This document shows, one piece after another, positions 16,947 to 23,967 of a DNA stretch of 46,420 nt. Every line of letters begins with the position of its first letter. Position 1 is the first letter of the stretch. This stretch comes from a bacterium UBP3_UBA6266 (lineage in GTDB: Bacteria; Auribacterota; UBA6266), in assembly GCA_002440765.1 (NCBI GenBank), contig DJVC01000055.1, positions 4,709 through 51,128 on the forward strand, in the 5' to 3' direction. The notes under the pieces were generated by a model, which did not search any database, was not told the origin of the DNA, and saw nothing but the letters and a program-made list of their open reading frames with translations. The position numbers and the translations under genes were made by a program.

Positions 16947-16962
16947 ATGTAAACGGTTACAT
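16947..16962. promoter_or_regulatory. Downstream operator of gene B
   Basis: ATGTAAACGGTTACAT, a near-palindrome of LacI type with a central CG. It is 27 bases upstream of the ATG in the leader, and 14 of its 16 bases or more match the second site at 17002-17017. Confidence 0.65.
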
Positions 16963-17001
16963 ATTTAAGACATAAAAAAAACAAGGCTGACAAAACACTT
17001 A

Positions 17002-17055
17002 ATGTAATCGGTTACATTCATATCTAAATTCTAATGAAATTTTACCACCTGTCAA
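17002..17055 (-). promoter_or_regulatory. Promoter and upstream operator of gene B
   Basis: Minus-strand -35 TTGACA (17055-17050), 16-bp spacer, -10 TAGAAT (17033-17028). The operator ATGTAATCGGTTACAT (17017-17002) begins 10 bases after the -10 box, near +4 to +19. It differs from the site at 16947 by one base, and the two are exactly 55 bp apart. Confidence 0.7.
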
Positions 17056-17099
17056 GATGAATTTCTTTTTACCGACGACAAAAAATTTATATTACCCTA

Positions 17100-17147
17100 T
17101 TGACAAAATCAATATGCGGTGTTATTATAGTATACCGGTTGTAAACC
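17100..17147 (+). promoter_or_regulatory. Promoter and operator candidate of gene C
   Basis: -35 TTGACA (17100-17105), 17-bp spacer, -10 TATTAT (17123-17128). The inverted repeat GGTTGTAAACC (17137-17147) starts 8 bases after the -10 box, so it covers the start of transcription. It has an odd-length centre, unlike most of the other operators here. Confidence 0.65.
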
Positions 17148-17171
17148 TGTTATATATAAAGGAGGTGTTTT

Positions 17172-17843
17172 ATGCAGAAACTGTTCCTCATATGCTTTGC
17201 TGTAATATTCGCTGTTGCAGCACAAGCGGCAAATGCCGAGGTCATCTTTGATGACTTTGAAAGTGGAATCGACTGGGTAAATAGCAGCGATACCAACTAC
17301 TGGTGGAAATATTCGGACACCGGAGATATATTTACACCAGCCATATCTTCAAGCGGAGCCCCTCAGGGCAGCAATTATCTGGATATTCAAGCCACTGACA
17401 ATAACTACAACTACTATACCGGCGGAGCCGGACACTACAAAGAGATGGATCTCAGCGCTTATGATTCCCTGCAACTGCTGGTAAAAGGTGATTCATCCTG
17501 GGGAAGCCTGAAAATAGAGTTAAAGGAAAAAGACGGAGATATGTTCAAGTACGGAGAATGGACCGAAGATGAAAGCATTTGGCTGCCGATAAACTGGACA
17601 GGATGGCAGGAAGTTATAATCCCATTTTCAGCTTTTGTGGATGACAATGCCGGAGTAGGAAACAACACATGGACGGGCGATTTTGCATCAGCTAACTTTA
17701 TTATTTCCGCTCCCGCAGGCGGAAGTGTAAGCTGGGGATTAGACAACATAGGCGCCACAAATGTCGTTCCCGAACCAGGCACAATAGCCCTTTTCGGAGC
17801 CGGAATTGCCGGGCTTTTACTGATTTCCAAAAGAAGAAGGTAA
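17172..17843 (+). CDS. PEP-CTERM sorting-signal protein C (CBM-like)
   Basis: A 223-residue secreted protein. The signal peptide (1-22, ending ANA) precedes a domain opening VIFDDFESGIDW, with SWGSLKIELKEKDGD and WLPINWTGWQEVIIPF, a pattern like CBM11/CIA30 beta-sandwich modules. It closes with SWGLDNIGAT. The tail (199-223) is VPEP, a hydrophobic helix and SKRRR. The start is set by the strong AAAGGAGGTG site 4 bases upstream. This is the only island gene on the plus strand; it is divergent from gene B and convergent with gene D. Confidence 0.9.
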   Translation: MQKLFLICFAVIFAVAAQAANAEVIFDDFESGIDWVNSSDTNYWWKYSDTGDIFTPAISSSGAPQGSNYLDIQATDNNYNYYTGGAGHYKEMDLSAYDSLQLLVKGDSSWGSLKIELKEKDGDMFKYGEWTEDESIWLPINWTGWQEVIIPFSAFVDDNAGVGNNTWTGDFASANFIISAPAGGSVSWGLDNIGATNVVPEPGTIALFGAGIAGLLLISKRRR

Positions 17844-17865
17844 TACTACCTTCCCCCTAAAAATG

Positions 17866-17896
17866 AAAAAAGCCGCTGGTTTTCAGCGGCTTTTTT
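17866..17896. terminator. Bidirectional terminator between genes C and D
   Basis: Perfect 13-bp arms AAAAAAGCCGCTG (17866-17878) and CAGCGGCTTTTTT (17884-17896) with a 5-base loop. A/T runs on both sides allow termination of gene C (plus) and gene D (minus). Confidence 0.9.
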
Positions 17897-17914
17897 CCGT
17901 TATTGAACCTATTT

Positions 17915-18523
17915 TTACCTTCTTTTTGCGTAGAAGCTGATTATCCCCGCAAGCCCAATGCCCAAAAGAACGATACTGCCGGGTTCAGGAACAGCTTCAA
18001 CCGTAAGGTCATCGAACACGCCTCTTCCAGCCCCGGAGCCTGTATTATTCATTTCCCACTTAAACGTAATCCTCGTAATACCGGTTCCGTAATCGGAAGG
18101 CTTAATCTGCGCAATAAATGAGTTCCACGCGTCATCCATCATATCGGCGCCCGTGATATTTCCCGATGACCACGTGCCCACTAACGAATCATCGGACTTC
18201 TTGAACTGAGCTTCCAGATTTGCATAAACCCCGTCACGCATTGTTTCCCCGCCCGTTACATCATCATACAGATAACCGCCAACCGTATATGTCGCGTCAG
18301 GGTTAATGCCGTCAATGTGCTGCCAGCCGGAAAATGCCCACCAACCACCTACTGCATGATTGCTGCTGTTATGTCCCCAGTCATAAATCTGTGTATTTCC
18401 CCCGTTCCATGTATCCCATCCGCTTAAATCACCGGTCTCAAACCCTCCATTGCTAAGCAGATTCGCGCTCGCAAGTGTGGGTAAAAATAAGGCCAGCATT
18501 ACTAATCCTACTAACTTCTTCAT
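17915..18523 (-). CDS. PEP-CTERM sorting-signal protein D (CBM-like)
   Basis: A 202-residue secreted protein. The signal peptide (1-20, ending ASA) is followed by NLLSNGGFETGDLSGW, the typical start of a CBM4/9-type jelly roll. The domain ends with GRGVFDDLTVEA, and the tail (178-202) is VPEP, a hydrophobic helix and YAKRR. ATG 18523 is chosen over an upstream in-frame ATG because ACAAGGGGGTGAA directly precedes it, nearly the same leader as gene E. It lies next to the lacI-family gene and has its own promoter. Confidence 0.9.
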   Translation of the reverse strand: MKKLVGLVMLALFLPTLASANLLSNGGFETGDLSGWDTWNGGNTQIYDWGHNSSNHAVGGWWAFSGWQHIDGINPDATYTVGGYLYDDVTGGETMRDGVYANLEAQFKKSDDSLVGTWSSGNITGADMMDDAWNSFIAQIKPSDYGTGITRITFKWEMNNTGSGAGRGVFDDLTVEAVPEPGSIVLLGIGLAGIISFYAKRR

Positions 18524-18553
18524 CCATTCACCCCCTTGTTTGGTTGTTATTTG

Positions 18554-18611
18554 CTCGTCACGTGTCGAGTTATTTATCCGTATTATTATCATATACACAT
18601 TATGTTGTCAA
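18554..18611 (-). promoter_or_regulatory. Promoter and operator of gene D
   Basis: Minus-strand -35 TTGACA (18611-18606), 18-bp spacer, -10 AATAAT (18587-18582). The operator CTCGTCACGTGTCGAG (18554-18569) is palindromic except for one T/T pair and starts 12 bases after the -10 box. Its inner 12 bases recur exactly at 20761-20772. Confidence 0.65.
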
Positions 18612-18663
18612 TAATATTTTTTTGTTACCGTCAGTAAATTTAGTATATCGTTTTTAATATTTA

Positions 18664-18679
18664 ATCAATACGTGTTGAT
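18664..18679. promoter_or_regulatory. Palindrome ATCAATACGTGTTGAT, possible distal operator
   Basis: A 16-base near-palindrome with one mismatched pair and a central CG, lying between the lacI-family gene and the gene D promoter. It shares ACGTGT(C/T)GA with the gene D operator, and their centres are 110 bp apart. Binding is not shown. Confidence 0.35.
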
Positions 18680-18766
18680 ATACATACGTTACGATGCGAA
18701 GGTATACAATAACATTAAAAAGGCATACCGATACAGACAATTTTAAACAAGAGATGGGAAAAATGC

Positions 18767-19804
18767 CTACTTAGAATAAGAAGCTGTGGATTCGCGTATA
18801 ACCAGTTTAGGTTTCAAGATAATATGGTGGGTCTTGTGATTTTCTTCTTCATTATAGCTTACCACTAATTGTGCCGCTTCCTGTCCCATTTCAAATAACG
18901 GTTGCTTAATCGTGGTCAATCCCGGAATCAGGAAACCGGCCTGCAAATTGTCATCAAACCCCACGAGCGAAATATCTCTGGGAACGGATAAACCCCGGGA
19001 CTGCAATTTTTTCATTATGCCGATTGCCATATCATCGTTGGACGCAAAAACCGCTGAAGGGCGTTGTTCAAGCTTTAAAAGCTCATCACCCGCCTTTTCA
19101 CCGCTTTCTACGGTAAAATCCCCGTCAAAAACCCATTCGGGGTTATATTTCAGATGAAACCTTTCTAAAACTTCCTTAAAAACTTCAAACCTCTCAAGAC
19201 CGTCCGGGGTATTCATATTTCCCTTTATCATACCGATTTCCTTATGCCCCAGCTCCACAAGATGTTCGATGGCCTGGTAAACTCCGTCATAATTGTCCAC
19301 GCAGACATAATTCACATCTTCTTCCCCCAGATACTTATTTATCAACACAAATGGAATGTTATTTTTTGCCAGCGTGCGGAGATTATTCTCAATGTTCTTC
19401 GTGTAATCGATATTAACAATAATCATAAGGCTGCTAAGCCATTTACGGGTTATCTGGTAGTAAGAATCCTTCTGCGCCTGATCAGTATTGAACAACATCA
19501 GGGCTTTTTCATTCTTCCTGCATATATCCTGGATACCGGCCAAAATGCCAAGAAAGTACGCTACCGCGAAAAAATGGGGATCTTCCGGAAAAACAGCGGC
19601 AAGAACCGGAAACTTCCTGCTTATCAGGCCGCGGGCGATAAGATTGGGCTCATATCCGAGTTTTTTTGCGGATTTAAGAATGCGCGTCCGAAGCTCCTCG
19701 CTCACATAGCCCTTATTATTCATTACCAGGGACACTGTGGAATGAGCGACTCCCGCTTCCGCGGCTATATCTTTTATCGTAATGTTTTTCTTTTTTATAT
19801 CCAT
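18767..19804 (-). CDS. LacI-family transcriptional regulator
   Basis: A 345-residue DNA-binding regulator. The N-terminal helix-turn-helix and hinge (about 8-60) read ITIKDIAAEAGVAHSTVSLV through YEPNLIARGL. A periplasmic-binding-protein-like sensor domain follows (from about 67, PVLAAVFPEDPHFFAVAYF), with FASNDDMAIGIMKKL and DISLVGFDDNL near 250-280. LacI regulators normally respond to sugars. It is monocistronic and surrounded by PEP-CTERM genes with LacI-type palindromes, so one or more of these are likely targets. A candidate autoregulatory site is at 19845. Confidence 0.93.
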   Translation of the reverse strand: MDIKKKNITIKDIAAEAGVAHSTVSLVMNNKGYVSEELRTRILKSAKKLGYEPNLIARGLISRKFPVLAAVFPEDPHFFAVAYFLGILAGIQDICRKNEKALMLFNTDQAQKDSYYQITRKWLSSLMIIVNIDYTKNIENNLRTLAKNNIPFVLINKYLGEEDVNYVCVDNYDGVYQAIEHLVELGHKEIGMIKGNMNTPDGLERFEVFKEVLERFHLKYNPEWVFDGDFTVESGEKAGDELLKLEQRPSAVFASNDDMAIGIMKKLQSRGLSVPRDISLVGFDDNLQAGFLIPGLTTIKQPLFEMGQEAAQLVVSYNEEENHKTHHIILKPKLVIRESTASYSK

Positions 19805-19844
19805 AACAGCGCCCTGCTAAAAATGTTTTGCAATAATATATCAC

Positions 19845-19856
19845 TATTCCCGAATA
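19845..19856. promoter_or_regulatory. TATTCCCGAATA, possible autoregulatory operator of lacI gene
   Basis: A 12-base palindrome apart from its central CC pair, 40 bases upstream of the regulator's ATG. It would lie between a weak -35 and a TATATT -10 on the minus strand. Confidence 0.3.
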
Positions 19857-19973
19857 TGTTAAATAAAAATAAACAGGAATAAACCATATCAATCCTGCGG
19901 GTGATTTAAAACAGGAAAAATTATTTTTTAAGAATGGGAAGTAAAGAAAAGCGTTTATATACTTCAGAAAAAA

Positions 19974-20001
19974 AAGGGCTGCCTGATACCAGACAGCCCT
20001 T
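19974..20001 (-). terminator. Rho-independent terminator after gene E
   Basis: Arms AAGGGCTG (19974-19981) and CAGCCCTT (19994-20001), followed on the minus strand by a run of eight T. Confidence 0.9.
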
Positions 20002-20015
20002 CCGTTAAAACAAAC

Positions 20016-20621
20016 TTATTTCTTCTTTTTTGCCGCAAAACCTATAATTCCGAACAAGCCTAATCCTAACAACATTAAACTCGTCGGTTCAGGAACCGCA
20101 ACTAAAGAGAAATTATCAAAATCTGTCGGAGAAACTGGATCCCATGGATCAAGCGCCCATGTTCCAAACCTGACTCTCGCAGTTACTGCATCAAGAGGAG
20201 CTATAACCATGCCTGTATCAGCCAGATTATAAATATCCCTCGCCATATTTTCCATATTAATCTGATACTCAGCTGCTGTGCTTCCATTAGACCTTAAGAA
20301 TTTAAGCCCGATGAACGTGCCCCATGGACTTCCGCCTGTTCCTGCAGGGATATAAGCATATCCCGTAGCCTGATAAGTCTCACCTGCGGCAATTGCTACA
20401 TCCTGATAATAACCACCATCATTATAGTTTCTTGCGTTCCATGAACCTGACTGTGGATTATCCTGAACTGCGGCGATATTGTCGTTATAGTCCTTTGTCC
20501 ATCCCGTCAGATGACCAGCTTCCCCGGTTAACTCAAAACTACCATTGGTAAGCAGGTTCGCGCTCGCGTAAGAACTCAGTGAAAAAGCAAGCGCAGCAAT
20601 TATAATTGCTACTTTTCTCAT
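20016..20621 (-). CDS. PEP-CTERM sorting-signal protein E (CBM-like)
   Basis: A 201-residue secreted protein. The signal peptide (1-21, ending ASA) is followed by NLLTNGSFELTGEAGHLTGW, a CBM4/9-like opening close to that of protein D. The domain continues with ARNYNDGGYYQDVAI and ends DFDNFSLVA. The tail (176-201) is VPEP, a Leu/Gly-rich helix and AAKKKK. The leader ACAAGGGGGTGAACGA before the ATG matches the gene D leader closely, suggesting that D and E are duplicates including their 5' regions, although their operators differ. Confidence 0.9.
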   Translation of the reverse strand: MRKVAIIIAALAFSLSSYASANLLTNGSFELTGEAGHLTGWTKDYNDNIAAVQDNPQSGSWNARNYNDGGYYQDVAIAAGETYQATGYAYIPAGTGGSPWGTFIGLKFLRSNGSTAAEYQINMENMARDIYNLADTGMVIAPLDAVTARVRFGTWALDPWDPVSPTDFDNFSLVAVPEPTSLMLLGLGLFGIIGFAAKKKK

Positions 20622-20643
20622 TCGTTCACCCCCTTGTATTTAC

Positions 20644-20704
20644 TAAATCGAAACGTTTCGATTTATTTAAGTACTTTTTTACCATATTATAACTATTGTG
20701 TCAA
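20644..20704 (-). promoter_or_regulatory. Promoter and 22-bp perfect palindromic operator of gene E
   Basis: Minus-strand -35 TTGACA (20704-20699), 17-bp spacer, weak -10 TAAAAA (20681-20676). A perfect 22-bp palindrome at 20644-20665 with core TCGAAACGTTTCGA begins 10 bases after the -10 box. This is a strong LacI-family-type operator. Confidence 0.7.
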
Positions 20705-20724
20705 GTATAATTATTATTTTTCAG

Positions 20725-20772
20725 ACGACAAAATAGTTTGGAATGATATAATATATATGTCGTCACGTGTCG
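20725..20772 (+). promoter_or_regulatory. Plus-strand promoter-like element with operator, no protein gene
   Basis: ACGACA (20725-20730), 16-bp spacer and an extended -10, TGATATAAT (20744-20752), followed 8 bases later by CGTCACGTGTCG (20761-20772), identical to the core of the gene D operator. No coding frame of useful size follows on this strand. Confidence 0.4.
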
Positions 20773-20883
20773 TTGTATCTTGTATGTATCCAGTATGCTT
20801 TGATACATAAATTTGCGACACCGGAATGATTTTTATCTTATAATAAATTGGGCTAAAGCACGTTACGCGCTTTAGCCCAATTT
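20759..20883 (+). ncRNA. Candidate structured RNA (speculative)
   Basis: Downstream of the element at 20725-20772 lie nested inverted repeats. A closing stem is formed by GTGTCG (20767-20772) and CGACAC (20816-20821). An inner perfect 8-bp hairpin is formed by TATGTATC (20783-20790) and GATACATA (20802-20809). A 15-bp terminator-like stem follows (20845-20883). This part lies beyond gene F's terminator and before gene E's promoter, so neither gene's transcript explains it. There is no U-tract on the plus strand after the last stem, which weakens the case. Confidence 0.3.
20845..20883 (-). terminator. 15-bp hairpin after gene F
   Basis: Perfect arms AAATTGGGCTAAAGC (20845-20859) and GCTTTAGCCCAATTT (20869-20883) with a 9-base loop, 24 bases past the gene F stop codon. 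The sequence after it on the minus strand is only moderately T-rich. Confidence 0.75.
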
Positions 20884-20906
20884 CACAGGAGGTGAACTAT
20901 ACTGTT

Positions 20907-21533
20907 TTATTTTCTTTTTCTTGCCGCAAAACCGATTAAGCCGAGCAGGCCCACACTGAGCATAATCAGACTGCCGGGCTCAGGAACAAGATTTACATCA
21001 TCGACAAATAAATTACCCGACCACGTTGATGCCCCTCCATCGCCGATATGAACTCCGATTGCCCTGACATCACTCAGGTTGGCAACACCGGCTAAGTTCA
21101 ACGTTAGTTCATGCCATGTATTCGCTGTTTCAAGATTAATCCAATCCCCCATATAAGTAGTCCATCCGGAACCTGTCTTGATATGCAACCTGGCGCCGAT
21201 ACCATAACCCGAACCACCCACGTTGTGAATAGGGTTTGTGTCAACCTGGACATAACCCTTAACCAATGAATAAGCGCTTAAATCCTGGGGCGTCGCATAC
21301 ATTAAATTCAAAGCTCCGCCGCTGCCATCTGCCTGCAATGCTACCGCGCTTGTGATAACTCCGCCGCCGTTGCCTGTGTGATCCATAGAGCCGGACCAGA
21401 CGGGGTCAGCTGTGATCCCTGTCCCCCATCCGCTGTCATGCGTCCAACCCTCTGTCCCGGAATCAAAGCTGAAAGCACTGACGCTTGTAGCAATCAACAA
21501 GCTTGCTACTACTAACAATAGCTTCTTTAACAT
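20907..21533 (-). CDS. PEP-CTERM sorting-signal protein F (jelly-roll-like)
   Basis: A 208-residue secreted protein. The signal peptide (1-20, ending VSAFS) is followed by FDSGTEGWTHDSGW, close in pattern to the start of protein A (YGFESDTEGW). NTWHELTLNLAGVANLSDVR also matches protein A (NTWQTINWDLSGASNLSDIR), so A and F are paralogues. It closes with GNLFVDDVNL. The tail (183-208) is VPEP, a hydrophobic helix and AARKRK. ATG 21533 is chosen over an upstream start because AAGGAGG lies 7 bases before it. Confidence 0.9.
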   Translation of the reverse strand: MLKKLLLVVASLLIATSVSAFSFDSGTEGWTHDSGWGTGITADPVWSGSMDHTGNGGGVITSAVALQADGSGGALNLMYATPQDLSAYSLVKGYVQVDTNPIHNVGGSGYGIGARLHIKTGSGWTTYMGDWINLETANTWHELTLNLAGVANLSDVRAIGVHIGDGGASTWSGNLFVDDVNLVPEPGSLIMLSVGLLGLIGFAARKRK

Positions 21534-21549
21534 GAATTCCTCCTTTTCT

Positions 21550-21600
21550 ATACTTGTATGGTTGACTATCAACTTATTGAATAAAAAAAAGATTTGTCAA
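21550..21600 (-). promoter_or_regulatory. Promoter region and operator candidates of gene F
   Basis: Minus-strand -35 TTGACA (21600-21595) is clear; the -10 is weak (AATAAG, 21578-21573). The inverted repeat GTTGACTATCAAC (21561-21573) overlaps the -10 region, and ATACTTGTAT (21550-21559) is a second, imperfect palindrome. The operator assignment here is the least certain of the seven. Confidence 0.4.
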
Positions 21601-21643
21601 TACTTACCTTATTTTTTCCCGTTTGTCAAGCATCTACAGTAAA

Positions 21644-22279
21644 TTAAATATATTTTTCGAGCAAAGGAAAGGCATCTTTTATAAAATTATTAAGTATTTT
21701 ATATGCTTCTTCTTCGTCATCCTGGCGTATTATCGTCGCAACTCTTATCAACGCTCCTTTACTCTTTCTTTCTTTAATCTGGTCAAGGATAAAGAAAAAC
21801 TGCTGTCTGTAATAACTCGACATCATTCTGTCTCCCGCCATATACCAATATAGAACAAGCTGTTTTGACTGCTCCACCTGAAAGATTATCCTGTTAACTT
21901 CCAATTCCCTCTTTCCGTTAATATAAACCGTGTCTTTTATCTTTGACAGCAATTCAGTCTGCCCGCTGCCGAGGTAACAGTTTTCAGGAGGATGAAAACT
22001 CAACCTGTTATCTTCCCCGTAGACAACCGAAAACAAAACTCTCTGATTTTCGCCATTGGCAAACTCCATCATCAGTATTTTATCCGTACCCAGGATATCA
22101 ATGACATTCTGCTCCGGCGGTTCTTTTTTTCCTGTCCAATCACCGATTTTAAGGGGGAAGTCCATAATTTTCACATCCGTAGGCGGAAGCGGTTTTCTGG
22201 AGCCTAAAAATAAAACACCCGCCGCGAAAAATACCAGGGCGATTATAAGAATTATGTATTTTGAGTTTGTTTTTTCCAT
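21644..22279 (-). CDS. EpsI-family exosortase-associated protein
   Basis: A 211-residue protein with one N-terminal membrane helix (8-26) and an extracytoplasmic EpsI/DUF3485 domain. The family motif is FHPPENCYLGSG (about 95-106, Cys101). Members are encoded with, or fused to, exosortases and are thought to help exopolysaccharide export or sorting; the biochemical role is not settled. It overlaps the end of the exosortase gene by 28 bases, so the two are clearly one unit and the last genes of the polysaccharide locus. Confidence 0.85.
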   Translation of the reverse strand: MEKTNSKYIILIIALVFFAAGVLFLGSRKPLPPTDVKIMDFPLKIGDWTGKKEPPEQNVIDILGTDKILMMEFANGENQRVLFSVVYGEDNRLSFHPPENCYLGSGQTELLSKIKDTVYINGKRELEVNRIIFQVEQSKQLVLYWYMAGDRMMSSYYRQQFFFILDQIKERKSKGALIRVATIIRQDDEEEAYKILNNFIKDAFPLLEKYI

Positions 22280-23082
22280 GACAGAATATTCTCCACAATC
22301 TTTAACCCTAAAAACGCAAAAACAAAAACAAGCAATCCGGAGAAATCATGAAACCAGCCGGTCGCCGTTTCGGAACCCCATCCCCTGGCAACCCAAAGCA
22401 ATAAAACCACACGTATTATATTTGATAAAAGCGCAAGAGGAATCGAAGAAACAAAAAGTATCATCTTTCTTGTGTTCGTAAGATTTACTAAATACGCATA
22501 TAAGGAACCCAACGCCGTAAGCGAAATCAGGCTTCTCAGACCGCTGCAAGGGCTTCCTATCATTAAAGATGTGTTCTGCAGAATGACCTCGCTGCCTTTT
22601 CTTTCAGCCTGAATTCCCAATACATTAATTACATAAGTAGCTATCTGCGCAACAAATATTTTCAACTTAAAACTTATATTATCAATAATCAGTATAGGTA
22701 GAGGTATCATAAAAATTAAAAAACAAAGGGGAAACCATAATTCCTTAAGCACCCTGAAGCCGAACAGATAAACAATTAAACCGGCAAGCGCAAATATTAT
22801 CGAAAAACCGGATATAAAATAAATCTTCCATGCATAAGATATAATATGAATAAAAAGGCTGATAATTAATATAATCAAACCTGCGGCGGTCGGCTTAACA
22901 GAATCGTTGAAAACCTCTCTTTTTCTCCACATCAAAAAAGCGACTATGAAAGGAACAATAAAACCGTGTGAATAATAGGAACCGGACCACTGGAACCGTT
23001 CATTCATCCACAGGAACGTAGGCCAGTAAATAACACACAGCAATATACCTATAACCAGTATCTTAAATTTATTATCTCTCAC
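22252..23082 (-). CDS. Exosortase (EpsH/Xrt family)
   Basis: A 276-residue integral membrane protein with about eight hydrophobic helices. The proposed catalytic triad of the family is present: Cys179 in GSPCSGLRSL, Arg224 in LSNIIRVVLL and His245 in GWFHDFSG. Exosortases are predicted transpeptidases that recognise PEP-CTERM tags and remove or transfer them at the cytoplasmic membrane. Seven clear PEP-CTERM proteins are encoded in this window, and no other sorting enzyme is visible. I cannot assign a numbered Xrt subtype from sequence alone. Confidence 0.93.
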   Translation of the reverse strand: MRDNKFKILVIGILLCVIYWPTFLWMNERFQWSGSYYSHGFIVPFIVAFLMWRKREVFNDSVKPTAAGLIILIISLFIHIISYAWKIYFISGFSIIFALAGLIVYLFGFRVLKELWFPLCFLIFMIPLPILIIDNISFKLKIFVAQIATYVINVLGIQAERKGSEVILQNTSLMIGSPCSGLRSLISLTALGSLYAYLVNLTNTRKMILFVSSIPLALLSNIIRVVLLLWVARGWGSETATGWFHDFSGLLVFVFAFLGLKIVENILSWKKQTQNT

Positions 23083-23092
23083 AATAAATTTC

Positions 23093-23962
23093 TCAGTTAT
23101 GACCGGATTTAAGCGTCTCGATCTTTTCTTCTATTAATTCCCTGGCGCCTATCTGGGGAAATTTTTCAAGCAGTTCCCTCAGGATTTCAGCGCCTTTTTC
23201 AGATTCATTCAACTGATTAACATAAATACCGGCCATTGTGTTCAACGATTCGGCGGCAACGGGAGTCCCGGGATAGGAATCGGCAATCTTTCTCAGGTTT
23301 TCGAGAACCTCATCCCATTTCTGTTGTTCAATCAGAGCGGCAACTGTGAAATTCTGCGCCGTAAGAGCCGCAAAAGTGTTGGGATGTTCTTCTATTACCT
23401 TTGAATAACGGCTTATGGCATCTTTATAAGCATTTTGAGCTTTCTGTTCCAATCCCTTGGTTTTATAATACTGCGCTATATAAAGAGGAACCTGGAATGC
23501 CGCATACGTATTGGGATAATCGGAAACTATTTTGTTGTAATTTTCAAGAGCCTTATCCCACTTGTTCTCAAACTCATATATTTTCCCGATAGCGAACAAC
23601 GCGCCGGCGCATGAATTCTGATCATTGGGGAAATGTTTCAAAACTTTTTCGTATTCCGTCTTTGCCTTTACGGTATCATTCTGCATCGCATAAAGCTGTC
23701 CTATTGTAAGCTGCGCTCTCGGGGCAAAGGCCCAGCGGGGAAATTTAAAAACAATCTTCTGATAAGCGACTACAATATTTTCATAGTCCTGCGGCTTTGT
23801 GTTTTGCGGGTCTTTAAGCAGTTGGACATACATTTTATTGGCTTTCCAATAAAGTTTTTCCGCCTCGTAATCTCCTCCGCCGCAGCCAATCATGCCAACT
23901 GTAACACAGAGCAGAGAAACAGCTACTGCAACAAGGCTTAAATTATTAATTATTTTTTTCAT
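23093..23962 (-). CDS. TPR-repeat lipoprotein
   Basis: A 289-residue lipoprotein. The signal sequence ends in the lipobox MIGC, with the lipidated Cys near residue 28. The rest is tetratricopeptide repeats (e.g. ALFAIGKIYEFENKWDKALE and AALIEQQKWDEVLENLRKIA), similar in layout to BamD or YbgF. Exosortase loci often carry a TPR protein, so it may scaffold the export or sorting machinery at the envelope. ATG 23962 is chosen over a longer frame because the lipoprotein signal begins there. It is followed 10 bases later by the exosortase gene. Confidence 0.85.
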   Translation of the reverse strand: MKKIINNLSLVAVAVSLLCVTVGMIGCGGGDYEAEKLYWKANKMYVQLLKDPQNTKPQDYENIVVAYQKIVFKFPRWAFAPRAQLTIGQLYAMQNDTVKAKTEYEKVLKHFPNDQNSCAGALFAIGKIYEFENKWDKALENYNKIVSDYPNTYAAFQVPLYIAQYYKTKGLEQKAQNAYKDAISRYSKVIEEHPNTFAALTAQNFTVAALIEQQKWDEVLENLRKIADSYPGTPVAAESLNTMAGIYVNQLNESEKGAEILRELLEKFPQIGARELIEEKIETLKSGHN

Positions 23963-23967
23963 TAGTT

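Noticed and set aside
19244..19882. A 212-codon plus-strand open frame opposite the LacI-family gene
   Set aside because: It is antisense to a clear LacI-family protein and has no recognisable domain.
20686..20704. TATAAT close to the gene E TTGACA box
   Set aside because: The two hexamers are only 7 bases apart, too close for one promoter, so the weaker TAAAAA at 17-bp spacing was preferred.
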